Shown one piece after another: positions 8,731-17,346 of a stretch of DNA of 50,252 nt (positions within the stretch are counted from its first letter, which is position 1; each line of letters starts with the position of its first letter). The DNA lies in contig JAQYCQ010000031.1 in the NCBI GenBank assembly GCA_028724585.1, forward strand, positions 1-50,252, in the 5' to 3' direction. Both the position numbers and the translations under genes were made by a program. The stretch comes from Bacillota bacterium. GTDB taxonomy: Bacteria > Bacillota > Clostridia > Peptostreptococcales > Anaerovoracaceae. Below the pieces are notes generated by a model. That model did not search any database. It saw nothing but the letters and a program-made list of their open reading frames with translations, and had not been told where the DNA came from.

Positions 8731-9534
8731 ATGCCAGTTTCATTTTGGGGCAGAGTGTCATTCCTGCTTCAGGAATACTGGAAATCGTACCTGGCGGGTG
8801 CCGGCACCACGCTTCTGATCGCTCTGGTGGCGACCTTCATCGGAGTGCTCATCGGCCTGCTGGTAGGAATAATCCAGACTATACCGGTCGAAAAAAACGA
8901 TAATCCAGTTAAAAAAGGAGTTTTAAAGGTCGTAAAGGCTATTCTGTTCGTATATGTAGAGCTGTTCAGGGGAACGCCAATGATGGTACAGGCCATGTTC
9001 ATATTCTATGGCGCCCTGCAGTACATGAACATAAACATGAACATGTGGTTCGCGGCTTTCTTTATCGTATCGATCAATACAGGAGCCTATATGGCTGAGA
9101 CTGTCAGGGGCGGAATCCTTTCGATAGATCCAGGCCAGACAGAAGGCGCCAAGGCTATCGGAATGACTCATTTCCAGACGATGAACTATATCATCCTGCC
9201 TCAGGCTCTTAGAAACATCATGCCTCAGATCGGCAATAACCTCATCATCAATATAAAAGATACTTCAGTACTCAGTGTAATCTCAGTTACAGAGCTGTTC
9301 TTCGTAGGTAAATCGGTTGCCGGTGTATACTATACGACATTCGAATCATTCTTTATCGTCAGCATCATGTATCTGGTAATGACAGTGACCAGCGCGCGTA
9401 TCCTCCGTCATTTCGAGTCTAAGATGGACGGCGCGGACAACTACGACCTGGCTACGGACGACACTCTGGCTCACACCAGCGGCATGACTACATATATAGA
9501 TAAGAAGAAAAAGGACGAGGAGGAGTACAGATAA
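8731..9534 (+). CDS. Amino-acid ABC transporter permease (HisM/GlnP family)
   Basis: Membrane channel subunit, 267 residues with about five hydrophobic segments. The EAA-type loop that contacts the ATPase is visible as [11 protein letters not shown] followed by [10 protein letters not shown] near residues 148-170. The N-terminal RxTPMMVQ-like stretch ([11 protein letters not shown], about 80) is also typical of polar amino-acid permeases. A hydrophilic tail of about 40 residues, rich in Lys and Asp, extends past the last helix. The stop overlaps the ATPase start (TAATG). Probably acts as a homodimer because only one permease gene is present. Confidence 0.94.
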   Translation: MPVSFWGRVSFLLQEYWKSYLAGAGTTLLIALVATFIGVLIGLLVGIIQTIPVEKNDNPVKKGVLKVVKAILFVYVELFRGTPMMVQAMFIFYGALQYMNINMNMWFAAFFIVSINTGAYMAETVRGGILSIDPGQTEGAKAIGMTHFQTMNYIILPQALRNIMPQIGNNLIINIKDTSVLSVISVTELFFVGKSVAGVYYTTFESFFIVSIMYLVMTVTSARILRHFESKMDGADNYDLATDDTLAHTSGMTTYIDKKKKDEEEYR

Positions 9535-10310
9535 TGGCTGAAAACGAAAACAAGACTGCTAAAGCCGAAAACGAAAGCCCTATCATCCGTGTCGAACACC
9601 TCGGAAAGAGCTTCGGCTCCCACGAAGTCCTTAAAGATATAAATTTCAATGTAAACAAGGGTGACGTAACCTGCGTCATCGGTTCGTCCGGATCAGGAAA
9701 ATCCACCCTTCTGCGCTGCATCAACCTTCTTGAGGAAGCAAGCTCAGGACATATTTACTTTAACGACACAGACATCATCACCAAAGGGATAAACGTACAC
9801 AAGTACAGATCCCAGGTAGGAATGGTATTCCAGCACTTCAACCTGTTCAACAACATGACTGTGCTGGAAAACTGCACTGTCGGCGTAAGGAAGGTCCTTA
9901 AAAAGGACGATGCTTATGCAAAGGCGATCGCTGAAAAGTTCCTCGAAAAGGTAGGAATGATCCCGTATATCAACGCTAAGCCGGCTCAGCTCTCCGGCGG
10001 TCAGGCCCAGCGTGTAGCTATCGCCAGAGCCCTTGCCATGGAGCCGGAGGTCCTTCTCTTCGACGAGCCTACATCGGCTCTCGATCCTGAGATGGTAGGC
10101 GAAGTACTCGATGTAATGAGAGCACTCGCCAGCGAAGGCCTGACTATGATCATCGTTACCCACGAAATGGCATTCGCAAGGGACGTATCTTCAAAGGTGG
10201 TATTCATGGACCAGGGCGTCATCGCTGAGGAAGGCACTCCTGACGTCATATTCAACAATCCTAAGAACCCGAGAACACAGGAATTCCTCTCGCGCTTCAT
10301 GAACAGATAA
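9534..10310 (+). CDS. Amino-acid ABC transporter ATP-binding protein (GlnQ family)
   Basis: Cytoplasmic ATPase that drives the importer. The 258-residue protein has Walker [11 protein letters not shown]-loop VFQHFNLF, signature LSGGQAQR (family consensus LSGGQQQR), Walker B VLLFDEP, D-loop SALDPE and H-loop THE. A hydrophilic lead of about 18 residues precedes the ABC domain. It is the last gene of the importer operon; a terminator follows at 10329. Confidence 0.95.
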   Translation: MAENENKTAKAENESPIIRVEHLGKSFGSHEVLKDINFNVNKGDVTCVIGSSGSGKSTLLRCINLLEEASSGHIYFNDTDIITKGINVHKYRSQVGMVFQHFNLFNNMTVLENCTVGVRKVLKKDDAYAKAIAEKFLEKVGMIPYINAKPAQLSGGQAQRVAIARALAMEPEVLLFDEPTSALDPEMVGEVLDVMRALASEGLTMIIVTHEMAFARDVSSKVVFMDQGVIAEEGTPDVIFNNPKNPRTQEFLSRFMNR

Positions 10311-10328
10311 AAAGATCTGGATCTATAA

Positions 10329-10366
10329 CGGTCTCTGCCGGCCATAAGCCGGGGAGGCCGTTTTTT
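10329..10366 (+). terminator. Terminator after the amino-acid importer operon
   Basis: A GC-rich stem with a CCGGC/GCCGG core, a one-base bulge and an outer CGG..CCG is followed directly by TTTTTT at 10361-10366. Confidence 0.8.
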
Positions 10367-10369
10367 ATT

Positions 10370-10384
10370 GCGGGCGGAGCCCGC
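10370..10384. repeat. TCC/GGA-loop hairpin repeat
   Basis: Perfect 6-base stem GCGGGC with loop GGA, placed four bases after the T-run of the preceding terminator. The 16-mer GCGGGCGGAGCCCGCG is identical to the copy at 44878. A 14-bp palindrome CGCGCGTACGCGCG lies further on at 10447-10460. Confidence 0.7.
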
Positions 10385-10405
10385 GGGGGCAGAGGGACAT
10401 GATGC

Positions 10406-10434
10406 TTGTTATCTTCTTGAATACAGGGTATTAT
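10406..10434 (+). promoter_or_regulatory. Predicted promoter of the acidic-protein/DUF975 pair
   Basis: TTGTTA, 17-base spacer, TATTAT at 10429-10434. Confidence 0.45.
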
Positions 10435-10532
10435 CATAGAGTAGGGCGCGCGTACGCGCGGATCCTCGGATATGTGTACAGTTCGCATATATTTCTAAAA
10501 GACCGGTCTTCCGGCATATGAGGTGATAGCAA

Positions 10533-11246
10533 ATGTTACAGGATATACTTACAGAACTGGATATTGAAGACGCGGAGGATTTCCGCTATTTCGAACAGTT
10601 CGCGGCACTGATGGAGACGCCGCTGGATATCGACTATGATACTTTCGCGGAGCTCATGACCATGCCTGATAAAGAAGCTCTTACGGATATGGTGAGTTCC
10701 TTTTTCGAAGATGTCGTAAAGGGGATCCCAGACGACAATACCGCCCTTTACAGGTCGGTGGAGACCTATAAAGATGTGCTCACTACTCTTTCAGAGCATA
10801 TCGATGACAGAGGCCCGGGCTTCTTTACAGATGAGATGTTCAGCTTCAGGGAATGGTTCCTGGAGCCTGAGTCTGTGATCTGTACGCCTGAGGACGGCGA
10901 GAGCGGGGTCAAAAGGGTGAGCCCGTGCGAGGCTTTCATACTATATAGAGAAGAAAAGCTTTCAGGCACGAAATACGATTACGATTTTTCAGAAGCTATG
11001 CCTGAAGAGCCGGACGATTATACACTGTCTATGGTCGAAGAGTACAGGGACGATTACCGTGAATACGGATACGATTATGATGAGGACGGCCTGGACGAGC
11101 TGCCGGATGAGCTGCCGGAGGATTTTGACGTGGCAAACTACGTACCGGGAGAGACCGATCTGAGCGAATACAAGAGCTTCGATCCATATAGGGACGGCTT
11201 CATCGACAGGGATGATCCGGTCATAGACGGCGAATTTTACGACTAG
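10533..11246 (+). CDS. Acidic protein of unknown function
   Basis: A 237-residue protein that I do not recognise. It starts at an ATG with AGGTGA upstream. The first 70 residues read as a helical, acidic domain. The C-terminal 80 residues are extremely acidic and tyrosine-rich, with short repeats such as YDYDEDGLDELPDELP. There is no signal peptide or membrane segment, so it is probably cytoplasmic, and the C-terminus is probably disordered. Base and codon use match the neighbours. It sits 96 bases before a DUF975 membrane protein on the same strand and may share its promoter. Confidence 0.75.
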   Translation: MLQDILTELDIEDAEDFRYFEQFAALMETPLDIDYDTFAELMTMPDKEALTDMVSSFFEDVVKGIPDDNTALYRSVETYKDVLTTLSEHIDDRGPGFFTDEMFSFREWFLEPESVICTPEDGESGVKRVSPCEAFILYREEKLSGTKYDYDFSEAMPEEPDDYTLSMVEEYRDDYREYGYDYDEDGLDELPDELPEDFDVANYVPGETDLSEYKSFDPYRDGFIDRDDPVIDGEFYD

Positions 11247-11342
11247 CTCTGCTCTCCGCGGGCGCGCGGCGATTCTGTCGCAGCATGCGGCAGGCCGAGC
11301 TTCAATGTTATAAAGGTTTGAAATACAAAAAGGAGATATGGG

Positions 11343-12440
11343 ATGTACGATCATTACGAAGTGCCCGAATTCACCGCCAGGGAGACAAGGCTCATGGCCA
11401 GGCGGGCGCTGAATGGAAAATGGGGCAGGGGGCTGCTCCCTATGCTCATCATAATAGCACTCTTGGTAATACCCGAGCTGCTGGAATACGGCACGCTGAT
11501 GTTTGGCTCCGGCATAGACTGGACTGATCCGGACAGTCTGATGAAGTACCTGCAGTCGAGCTCGGAAGGCAGAACAGGAGTGCTTCCCGATATAATGGCA
11601 GCGGCGGCTTTCTTCATCACAGGCCCGCTTTCAGTATCGGCCGGGGCACTGAGCCTCAGGATACTCAGAAATGAAGGATTTACGACAGAAACAGCCTTCA
11701 CGGGTTTCAAAAGATACTTTCAGTCATTCTTCGTTTATGTCCAGGTATGGATATTCTCCATGCTCTGGAGCCTCATAACGGTACTGCCCGGCACGGCGGT
11801 GCTCACGGCCGCGGCTTTAGAGGGAAGCCCGGTGCTCCTGGCGGCGGGCGTGCTGGTATTTGTCGCCTGCCTCGTCGGCTACATCTACCTGATACTCAGG
11901 TATTCTATGTCATATTTCATAGCGGCAGACAACAGGGAGCTGCCGGCAACTCAGGCGGTAGCCTACAGCGTTACCCTGATGAAGGGCAGAGCCGGAAAAT
12001 ATTTTCTTCTCCAGCTCTCATTCATAGGCTGGGTAATACTGGCTTCACTGCCTATGGCAGCGGGCATAGCTTTCTTCGCGTCAGGGATCCAGTCGGAATC
12101 CATTCCACTCAAGGTCGCAGGCATAGGGCTTGCGATCATAGGCATAGTCGCTATAACGCTGCTGGAGCTTTATATGTATACGGCCAACGCGGTATTCTAT
12201 TCGGCTGTGAGCGGAAACTTCGGGATAGCGCGTCCGGCAGCCAGTGCAGAAGCGGTTCAGGACTATACGGAAGAAATTCCCGAGGAAAAAGTCCAGTTAC
12301 CGGAAGATGCGATGATCAGTGAAGAAAATGAAGAGTCTTCCGACCGCTCCGCGGACCAGGCGGCTTCGCCTGCAGAGGAGCCGGATCACGGTGGTGACGA
12401 TCCGGACAGCAGTCCGGAAAATACAGAAGATGAGCAATAG
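11343..12440 (+). CDS. DUF975-family membrane protein with acidic C-terminal tail
   Basis: A 365-residue polytopic membrane protein, six or so hydrophobic segments. Recognised as DUF975 by ARRALNGKWGRGL near the N-terminus, the stretch around LRYSMSYFIAADNRELPA, and LQLSFIGWVILA. Family members have no settled function. After the last helix (about residue 300) a 65-residue tail rich in Glu, Asp, Ser and Pro is predicted to be disordered. A copy of the dispersed hairpin repeat (12342-12356) encodes DRSAD inside this tail. GGAGA precedes the ATG. Confidence 0.85.
   Translation: MYDHYEVPEFTARETRLMARRALNGKWGRGLLPMLIIIALLVIPELLEYGTLMFGSGIDWTDPDSLMKYLQSSSEGRTGVLPDIMAAAAFFITGPLSVSAGALSLRILRNEGFTTETAFTGFKRYFQSFFVYVQVWIFSMLWSLITVLPGTAVLTAAALEGSPVLLAAGVLVFVACLVGYIYLILRYSMSYFIAADNRELPATQAVAYSVTLMKGRAGKYFLLQLSFIGWVILASLPMAAGIAFFASGIQSESIPLKVAGIGLAIIGIVAITLLELYMYTANAVFYSAVSGNFGIARPAASAEAVQDYTEEIPEEKVQLPEDAMISEENEESSDRSADQAASPAEEPDHGGDDPDSSPENTEDEQ
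12342..12356. repeat. Hairpin repeat inside a coding region
   Basis: The 15-mer GACCGCTCCGCGGAC is identical to those at 27526 (reverse strand) and 42540. It is five codons long and in frame within the disordered tail of the DUF975 protein. Confidence 0.5.
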
Positions 12441-12445
12441 ATAAA

Positions 12446-12482
12446 AAGGCGGCAGCCCTGATGAGCATGGGGCTGCCGCCTT
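12446..12482 (+). terminator. Terminator after the DUF975 gene
   Basis: AAGGCGGCAGCCC pairs perfectly with GGGCTGCCGCCTT across an 11-base loop. The T-run afterwards is short. An A-rich stretch on the left means it could also act on the minus strand. Confidence 0.7.
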
Positions 12483-12509
12483 CTGCGGTTTATAGAAAAT
12501 TCAGATAAT

Positions 12510-12539
12510 AAAAAAACACAGCCCAATTGAGCTGTGTTT
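12510..12539 (-). terminator. Terminator after tRNA-Glu
   Basis: Minus-strand stem AAACACAGC with perfect complement GCTGTGTTT and an 8-base loop, ending in seven T residues. It lies directly downstream of the tRNA. Confidence 0.8.
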
Positions 12540-12542
12540 AAA

Positions 12543-12618
12543 TGGTATCCCGTGGGGGAGTCGAACCCCCGTTGCTACCGTGAGAGGGTAGAGTCTTAGG
12601 CCACTTGACCAACGGGAC
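12543..12618 (-). tRNA. tRNA-Glu (anticodon CUC), CCA encoded
   Basis: Full cloverleaf on the minus strand: acceptor GTCCCGT/ACGGGAT with a G-U at the first pair, D-arm, anticodon stem CTACC/GGTAG, loop CTCTCAC with anticodon CTC, T-stem GGGGG/CCCCC with loop TTCGACT, discriminator A and encoded CCA. The sequence GGTCAAGTGG resembles bacterial tRNA-Glu. A promoter lies just upstream and a terminator just downstream, so it is transcribed alone. Confidence 0.95.
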
Positions 12619-12654
12619 ATATCAGATTGTCTGCCGCATTTGCGGTACTTGTTT

Positions 12655-12682
12655 ATTATACGACATGTTTAAAAAAATGCAA
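12655..12682 (-). promoter_or_regulatory. Predicted promoter of tRNA-Glu
   Basis: Minus strand TTGCAT, 16-base spacer, TATAAT. It is divergent from the promoter at 12716. A small hairpin CCGCA-TT-TGCGG lies between it and the tRNA. Confidence 0.6.
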
Positions 12683-12715
12683 GCATTAATTAAAAAAGTT
12701 TTAACATATTTTTCG

Positions 12716-12731
12716 TGATATAATTAAATAT
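12716..12731 (+). promoter_or_regulatory. Predicted extended -10 promoter of pepF (TATAATTAAATAT box)
   Basis: TGA followed by TATAATTAAATAT at 12719-12731. The same 13-mer occurs at 16478 and 22036. No good -35 hexamer is seen, but the TGN is typical of an extended -10. Confidence 0.5.
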
Positions 12732-12832
12732 CCTGCGTGTATTCGTATATAGTATATTCCGGCCGGGAGCCGGGCGCGGGTCCACGATATAGATAAAAGA
12801 TTTGTGATATAGATATACAGAAGGAGGATTAG

Positions 12833-14647
12833 ATGGGAGAAATCAAGAAGGTCAGGACAAGAGACCAGATAGATGACAGATACAAGTGGAATATCGCTGA
12901 TATGTACCCGGACGAGGATCTCTGGGAGAAGGATTTCAGCGAGGCTGAAAAAGAAGCAGAGGAATTCGCTGAGAAGTACAGCGGTAGGATGGGCGAGAAC
13001 GGCAAGCTCTTCTACAGGATACTCCAGGAGAGGGATGCCATATGGCAGAAAGCTGAGAAGGTCTATGTCTACGCTCAGATGAAGAGCGACGAGGACAACC
13101 GCGTCGCCAGATACCAGGAGCTTTCGCAGAGGGCTCAGTCTCTGCTGTCAAAGATCTCGGCTTCTATGTCCTTTATGCTTCCTGAGATCATGGAGCAGCC
13201 GGAGGGCACTCTGGTAAGGTTCCTCAGGGAATGCGAAGACCTCAAGATGTACGATTACGAGATCCTGGAGATCATGAGGCGCAAAAAGCACGTGCTTTCT
13301 AAGGAAGCTGAAAATATCATGGCTAAGTTCGGCGAGGTCACCGGCGCGCCTAAGCAGATCTTCAGCATGATCAACGACGCGGATATGGATTTCGGAACCG
13401 TAAAGGACGAGCATGGCAATGACGTTAAGCTGACTCACGGAAACTACATCAGTATGATGGAGTCGAAGGACAGAAACGTAAGGAAGGGAGCTTATGAAGC
13501 TCTTTACAGGGCTTTTACAGCCCAGAAAAACACCCTTGCGGCTACCTACTACTACAATGTAAAAAAAGACTCTGTGATAGCCGGTCTGAGGCATTACGAT
13601 TCCTCACTGCTGGCTGAGCTGGACGGGGATGATATCCCTGAGGCGGTCTACAGGAACCTGATCAAGGTCATAAACGAGCATCTGGGAGCTCTCCATAAGT
13701 ATGTGAAGCTGCGCAAAAAGATCCTCGGCCTGGACGAGATCCACATGTACGATATCTACGCGCCGCTCATAGAGATGCCGGACAGGAAGGTTCCTTACGA
13801 GGAAGCTCTCGATACCGTGCGCGGAGCGCTCGCGCCGCTGGGTCAGCAGTATATAGAAGATCTTAACAAGGGTCTTGAGGCCGGATGGGTAGACGTTTAC
13901 GAGAACGAAGGAAAGACCAGCGGAGCTTATTCATTCGGAAGCTACGACAGCATGCCTTATGTCCTCATGAACTATAACGACAAGTTCAAGGACGCTTTCA
14001 CGATAATACACGAGCTGGGCCACTCCATGAACTCTTACTATACAAGAAGGAAACAGCCTTACGTATACGGCGGCCATTCTATCTTTACAGCAGAGGTGGC
14101 ATCTACAGTAAACGAATGCCTGCTCGTACAGTACCTGCTCGGAAACTGCAAGGACAGGAAGGAGGAGATCTATCTCCTCAACATATATATCGAGGAATTC
14201 AGGGCGACCGTATTCCGCCAGACCATGTTCGCCGAATTCGAGCTGGAGGCTCACGAAGCTGTAGAGAGAGGCGAGGTGCTCACAGCCGATAAGCTCTGTA
14301 AGATCTACGGAGATCTCAATAAGAAGTACTTCGGCGAGGATGTGGTCTATGACGATAACATAGCCATGGAATGGGCAAGGATCCCTCATTTCTACAATTC
14401 TTTCTATGTATATAAATACGCGACAGGATATTCGGCAGCTGTAGCCATCTCCAACAAGATCCTTAATGAAGGCGCTGCGGCAAGGGACGCTTACCTGGAG
14501 TTCCTGGCAGCGGGCGACAGCGATTATCCTATAGAGCTGCTCAAGGGCGCGGGCGCCGACATGAGCACTACCGAGGTTACCGAGAGCGCCTGCCGTACTT
14601 TCGAGGCTCTCATAGACCGTCTGGAGGAACTGACAGATGCAGACTAA
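12833..14647 (+). CDS. pepF: Oligoendopeptidase F (M3 zinc metallopeptidase)
   Basis: Cytoplasmic peptidase that cuts short peptides. The 604-residue protein has the M3 zinc motif HELGH at residues 393-397 with Glu394 as the general base, followed by SMNSYY; the third zinc ligand is expected in the NECLL region about 25 residues later. Length and layout (helical N-terminal lobe, catalytic C-terminal domain) match PepF. AAGGAGG is well placed before the ATG. The 3' end overlaps nadK by 11 bases in another frame. The likely role is turnover of imported or intracellular peptides. Confidence 0.95.
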   Translation: MGEIKKVRTRDQIDDRYKWNIADMYPDEDLWEKDFSEAEKEAEEFAEKYSGRMGENGKLFYRILQERDAIWQKAEKVYVYAQMKSDEDNRVARYQELSQRAQSLLSKISASMSFMLPEIMEQPEGTLVRFLRECEDLKMYDYEILEIMRRKKHVLSKEAENIMAKFGEVTGAPKQIFSMINDADMDFGTVKDEHGNDVKLTHGNYISMMESKDRNVRKGAYEALYRAFTAQKNTLAATYYYNVKKDSVIAGLRHYDSSLLAELDGDDIPEAVYRNLIKVINEHLGALHKYVKLRKKILGLDEIHMYDIYAPLIEMPDRKVPYEEALDTVRGALAPLGQQYIEDLNKGLEAGWVDVYENEGKTSGAYSFGSYDSMPYVLMNYNDKFKDAFTIIHELGHSMNSYYTRRKQPYVYGGHSIFTAEVASTVNECLLVQYLLGNCKDRKEEIYLLNIYIEEFRATVFRQTMFAEFELEAHEAVERGEVLTADKLCKIYGDLNKKYFGEDVVYDDNIAMEWARIPHFYNSFYVYKYATGYSAAVAISNKILNEGAAARDAYLEFLAAGDSDYPIELLKGAGADMSTTEVTESACRTFEALIDRLEELTDAD

Positions 14648-15461
14648 GGAATATTTCGTATTCTCCAACGGAGGAGAGGTAAACGACGAGATAGAAGGCA
14701 GGATAGAGGAGAAAATGACGAAGTCAGGATGGCGTCCTGTCGGGATAGAACACGCTAATGACGCCGACCTGATCTACTGCATAGGAGGAGACGGAGCCCT
14801 GCTGAGACTGCTCAGGGGAATCGGTTTCCCGGATGCTCCTATAGTCGGGATAAATACAGGACATCTGGGATTTTTCCAGGAGATCCCGGTCGATGGGCTT
14901 GATGACTTTTTCGATAAACTGGAGAAAGGCGATTATACGATACAGGATTACATCGGCATAAAAGCTGATATTTACGGCAAAGACGGCTTCATCAAGAGCT
15001 GTGAAGCCATAAATGAAGTGGTCATCAGGGGCGATGGCGAGAGGCTGATGCATATGGGCATGAAGATAGGAGACCAGGAGATCACGAGGTTCTCGGGCGA
15101 CGGTGTGCTCATCTGCACTCCGGCCGGCAGCACAGCCTACAATTATTCGCTGGGAGGCGCTATAGTCGACCCGAGCGTGGATATGCTGCAGATAACGCCT
15201 ATGGCGCCGGTAAACAACTCGGCCTACAGGTCCCTTTCCACGAGCATAATAATGCCTACCAAGACGTCGATAGAGCTCTATCCGGAGGCACCTAAAAAAG
15301 GTGAGATCCCTAAAAACGCGGTGATCATAGAAGACGGCGGGATAGTGGCAGGCGGATGCATACACAAAGTCGTGGTAAGGGTTTCCGAAAAGAAAGCGCG
15401 GATAGTGCGCTTCAGCAGTTATCATTTCTGGGATAAAGTCAGGGACAAGATCATAGGATGA
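14637..15461 (+). CDS. nadK: NAD kinase
   Basis: Phosphorylates NAD to NADP. The 274-residue protein has the two hallmark motifs: GGDG at residues 50-53 (Asp52 catalytic) and GINTGHLGFF near 71-80, followed by the conserved TPAGSTAYNYSLGG stretch. Length is normal for a bacterial NadK. The start lies inside the end of pepF, and the stop overlaps the next start by four bases (ATGA), so the three genes form one translationally coupled unit. Confidence 0.95.
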   Translation: MQTKEYFVFSNGGEVNDEIEGRIEEKMTKSGWRPVGIEHANDADLIYCIGGDGALLRLLRGIGFPDAPIVGINTGHLGFFQEIPVDGLDDFFDKLEKGDYTIQDYIGIKADIYGKDGFIKSCEAINEVVIRGDGERLMHMGMKIGDQEITRFSGDGVLICTPAGSTAYNYSLGGAIVDPSVDMLQITPMAPVNNSAYRSLSTSIIMPTKTSIELYPEAPKKGEIPKNAVIIEDGGIVAGGCIHKVVVRVSEKKARIVRFSSYHFWDKVRDKIIG

Positions 15462-16441
15462 ACAGCACCGAGATAGATGATATCCTCACAAAAAGCATAA
15501 GGTCAGCTGTCGAGACGGAAGAGTACGTCAGGCCGTCGGGCGGCAGGTATACATATACCGTTACAGACAGGGACAGGGGCGCTACTGTCAGGCAGATAAT
15601 GAAACGCCGTCTGGGATTTTCAAGCAGGCTCACAGCTAAATTCAAGAGAGGACTTGGAAAAGTCACCAGAAACGGGGTGCCTGTCAGGAACTTCGCGGAA
15701 GTGATCCCGGGGGACGTGCTTGAGATCACCATGCCGGAAGAGATCTCTCATTTCCAGCCTCAGGATATACCAGTCAGCGCTATATTTGAGGACGATGACC
15801 TGATCGTCATCAACAAACAGCCGGGGATCACGGTGCACCCGACTAAGACTCACGCTGACGATACTCTGGCCAACGGCATAATGAAGCGTATGCTGGACAG
15901 GGGAGAAAAATATAAGATAAGGTTCGTCAACCGCCTGGACATGGATACCAGCGGTGTGCTGGTGGTGGTAAAGAACGCCTTCTGCCAGGATGCCATGGTC
16001 AGGATGATGAAGCGTGACGAAGTGAAAAAATACTACTGTGCCATAGTGGACGGTATCATAGAAGAAGACGAGGGCACGATAGACGCGCCTATAGGCAGAA
16101 AACCAGACGATACGGTCAGGAGAGCTGTTGTGGAGGGCGGAAGTCCGTCTGTCACTCACTACAGGGTGCTTGAGCGTTTTAAGAGCGGCTATACATATAT
16201 AGCGCTCAGGCTGGAGACCGGCAGGACCCACCAGATCAGGGTCCACATGGCATATAAAGGTCATCCGGTAACAGGCGACCCCCTTTACGGGCCGGGAGAC
16301 TGCGGCCTGATAGGACGGCAGGCTCTCCATGCCAGGCGCATAGTGTTCCAGCATCCTGTCAGCGGGGAGCTGATAGACGCGGAGGCGCCGCTTCCGCGGG
16401 ACATGGCTGACCTGCTGGAAAAGCTCCGCACGGAAGCGTAA
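15458..16441 (+). CDS. RluD-family 23S rRNA/tRNA pseudouridine synthase
   Basis: Converts uridine to pseudouridine in structured RNA. The 327-residue protein has an S4-like RNA-binding region at about residues 40-95 and a catalytic domain with the motif NRLDMDTSG, where Asp161 is the nucleophile, plus GRTHQIRVH near residue 262. An N-terminal extension of about 25 residues precedes the S4 part. Overlaps nadK by four bases. Whether the target is the RluD, RluC or another site cannot be told from sequence alone. A hairpin repeat follows the stop within two bases. Confidence 0.93.
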   Translation: MNSTEIDDILTKSIRSAVETEEYVRPSGGRYTYTVTDRDRGATVRQIMKRRLGFSSRLTAKFKRGLGKVTRNGVPVRNFAEVIPGDVLEITMPEEISHFQPQDIPVSAIFEDDDLIVINKQPGITVHPTKTHADDTLANGIMKRMLDRGEKYKIRFVNRLDMDTSGVLVVVKNAFCQDAMVRMMKRDEVKKYYCAIVDGIIEEDEGTIDAPIGRKPDDTVRRAVVEGGSPSVTHYRVLERFKSGYTYIALRLETGRTHQIRVHMAYKGHPVTGDPLYGPGDCGLIGRQALHARRIVFQHPVSGELIDAEAPLPRDMADLLEKLRTEA

Positions 16442-16442
16442 T

Positions 16443-16457
16443 GCCGGCGGAGCCGGC
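16443..16457. repeat. TCC/GGA-loop hairpin repeat
   Basis: Perfect 6-base stem GCCGGC with loop GGA two bases after the pseudouridine synthase stop. It is followed by GCAGGACGCG and then T6 at 16468-16473, so it may also work as a loose terminator. Confidence 0.65.
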
Positions 16458-16474
16458 GCAGGACGCGTTTTTTA

Positions 16475-16490
16475 TGCTATAATTAAATAT
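16475..16490 (+). promoter_or_regulatory. Predicted extended -10 promoter (TATAATTAAATAT box)
   Basis: TGC followed by TATAATTAAATAT at 16478-16490, identical to the boxes at 12719 and 22036. It would drive the small membrane protein, tmk and the genes behind them. Confidence 0.5.
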
Positions 16491-16591
16491 TTGAAGCTGA
16501 GCGGGATCGACTGCCATCTGAGGCAGCGTTTTTCCAGCGGCTGTTAAATATATATCATCGGCCTGCTTTTCAGGCCTACAGGACAGTCATT

Positions 16592-16726
16592 ATGGTGATT
16601 TTTAAATATTTGCTCATCGCGGTGCTGGTGCTGCCGATATTTCTGCTGGGCATGTACATGCTCAATGATATCGCGGATTATATACTGGGCAGCAGAAAGA
16701 GCAGCGGAAAGAAAGATAAAAAATGA
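16592..16726 (+). CDS. Small single-pass membrane protein upstream of tmk
   Basis: A 44-residue reading frame starting MVIFKYLLIAVLVLP. It has one strong hydrophobic helix (about residues 7-24), a short amphipathic part with LNDIADYILG, and a lysine/serine-rich tail. Its TGA overlaps the tmk ATG (ATGA), which suggests that tmk is translated by coupling; tmk has only a weak ribosome site of its own. The ribosome site of this frame (AGGAC) is modest. I do not recognise a family. Real translation is supported by the overlap and by the protein-like membrane/tail layout, not by homology. Confidence 0.6.
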   Translation: MVIFKYLLIAVLVLPIFLLGMYMLNDIADYILGSRKSSGKKDKK

Positions 16727-17346
16727 GAGGCTTATTCATAACTTTTGAAGGTCCTGACGCTTCAGGAAAGACCACACAGATCGACATCCTTAAGAAAAGG
16801 CTGGAGAACAGCGGTATGGATCCTCTCGTAACGAGGGAGCCGGGGGGAACTTTTGTCGGCGAAAAAATAAGGGAAATACTTCTCGATAAAAATAATGCCG
16901 GGATCACGCCCGTTGCCGAGATGCTGCTCTACGCCGCGTCCAGGGCCCAGCACGTGTCGGAGGTGATAAAGCCTGCGCTGGAGAGCGGAAGGACGGTCAT
17001 AAGCGACAGGTTCTACGATTCCAGTGAAGCTTATCAGGGATACGGCAGAGGATTGGGGAAAATGGTCTGGAGGGTCAACGAGCCGGCGGTAGACGGAATA
17101 TGGCCGGACCTGACCATAATGCTCATGGCGGATCCGGATGATGTGAAGGGCCGGCGGGCTGATTCTGAGAAGGACAGGATGGATTCGGAAAGTCTGGCTT
17201 TTCAGCAGCGTGTAAAGAAAGGCTTTGAAGCTGTCGCTGAAAGAGACAGCGATAGGATCCTCAGGATCGATGCGGGAAAAAGCATCGAGGAAATAGCCGA
17301 TGAGATAGCGGCGGCTGTTGAACGCCTGGCCGGGAGGAAAATATGA
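16723..17346 (+). CDS. tmk: Thymidylate kinase
   Basis: Phosphorylates dTMP to dTDP. The 207-residue protein has P-loop GPDASGKTTQ at about 10-19, the TREPGG motif near residue 36, and SDRFYDSSEAYQGYGRGL near 93-110, which covers the dTMP-binding DR and the start of the lid. Length and order are as expected. The stop overlaps holB by four bases. tmk-holB-ricT is a common order in Firmicutes. Confidence 0.96.
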   Translation: MRGLFITFEGPDASGKTTQIDILKKRLENSGMDPLVTREPGGTFVGEKIREILLDKNNAGITPVAEMLLYAASRAQHVSEVIKPALESGRTVISDRFYDSSEAYQGYGRGLGKMVWRVNEPAVDGIWPDLTIMLMADPDDVKGRRADSEKDRMDSESLAFQQRVKKGFEAVAERDSDRILRIDAGKSIEEIADEIAAAVERLAGRKI

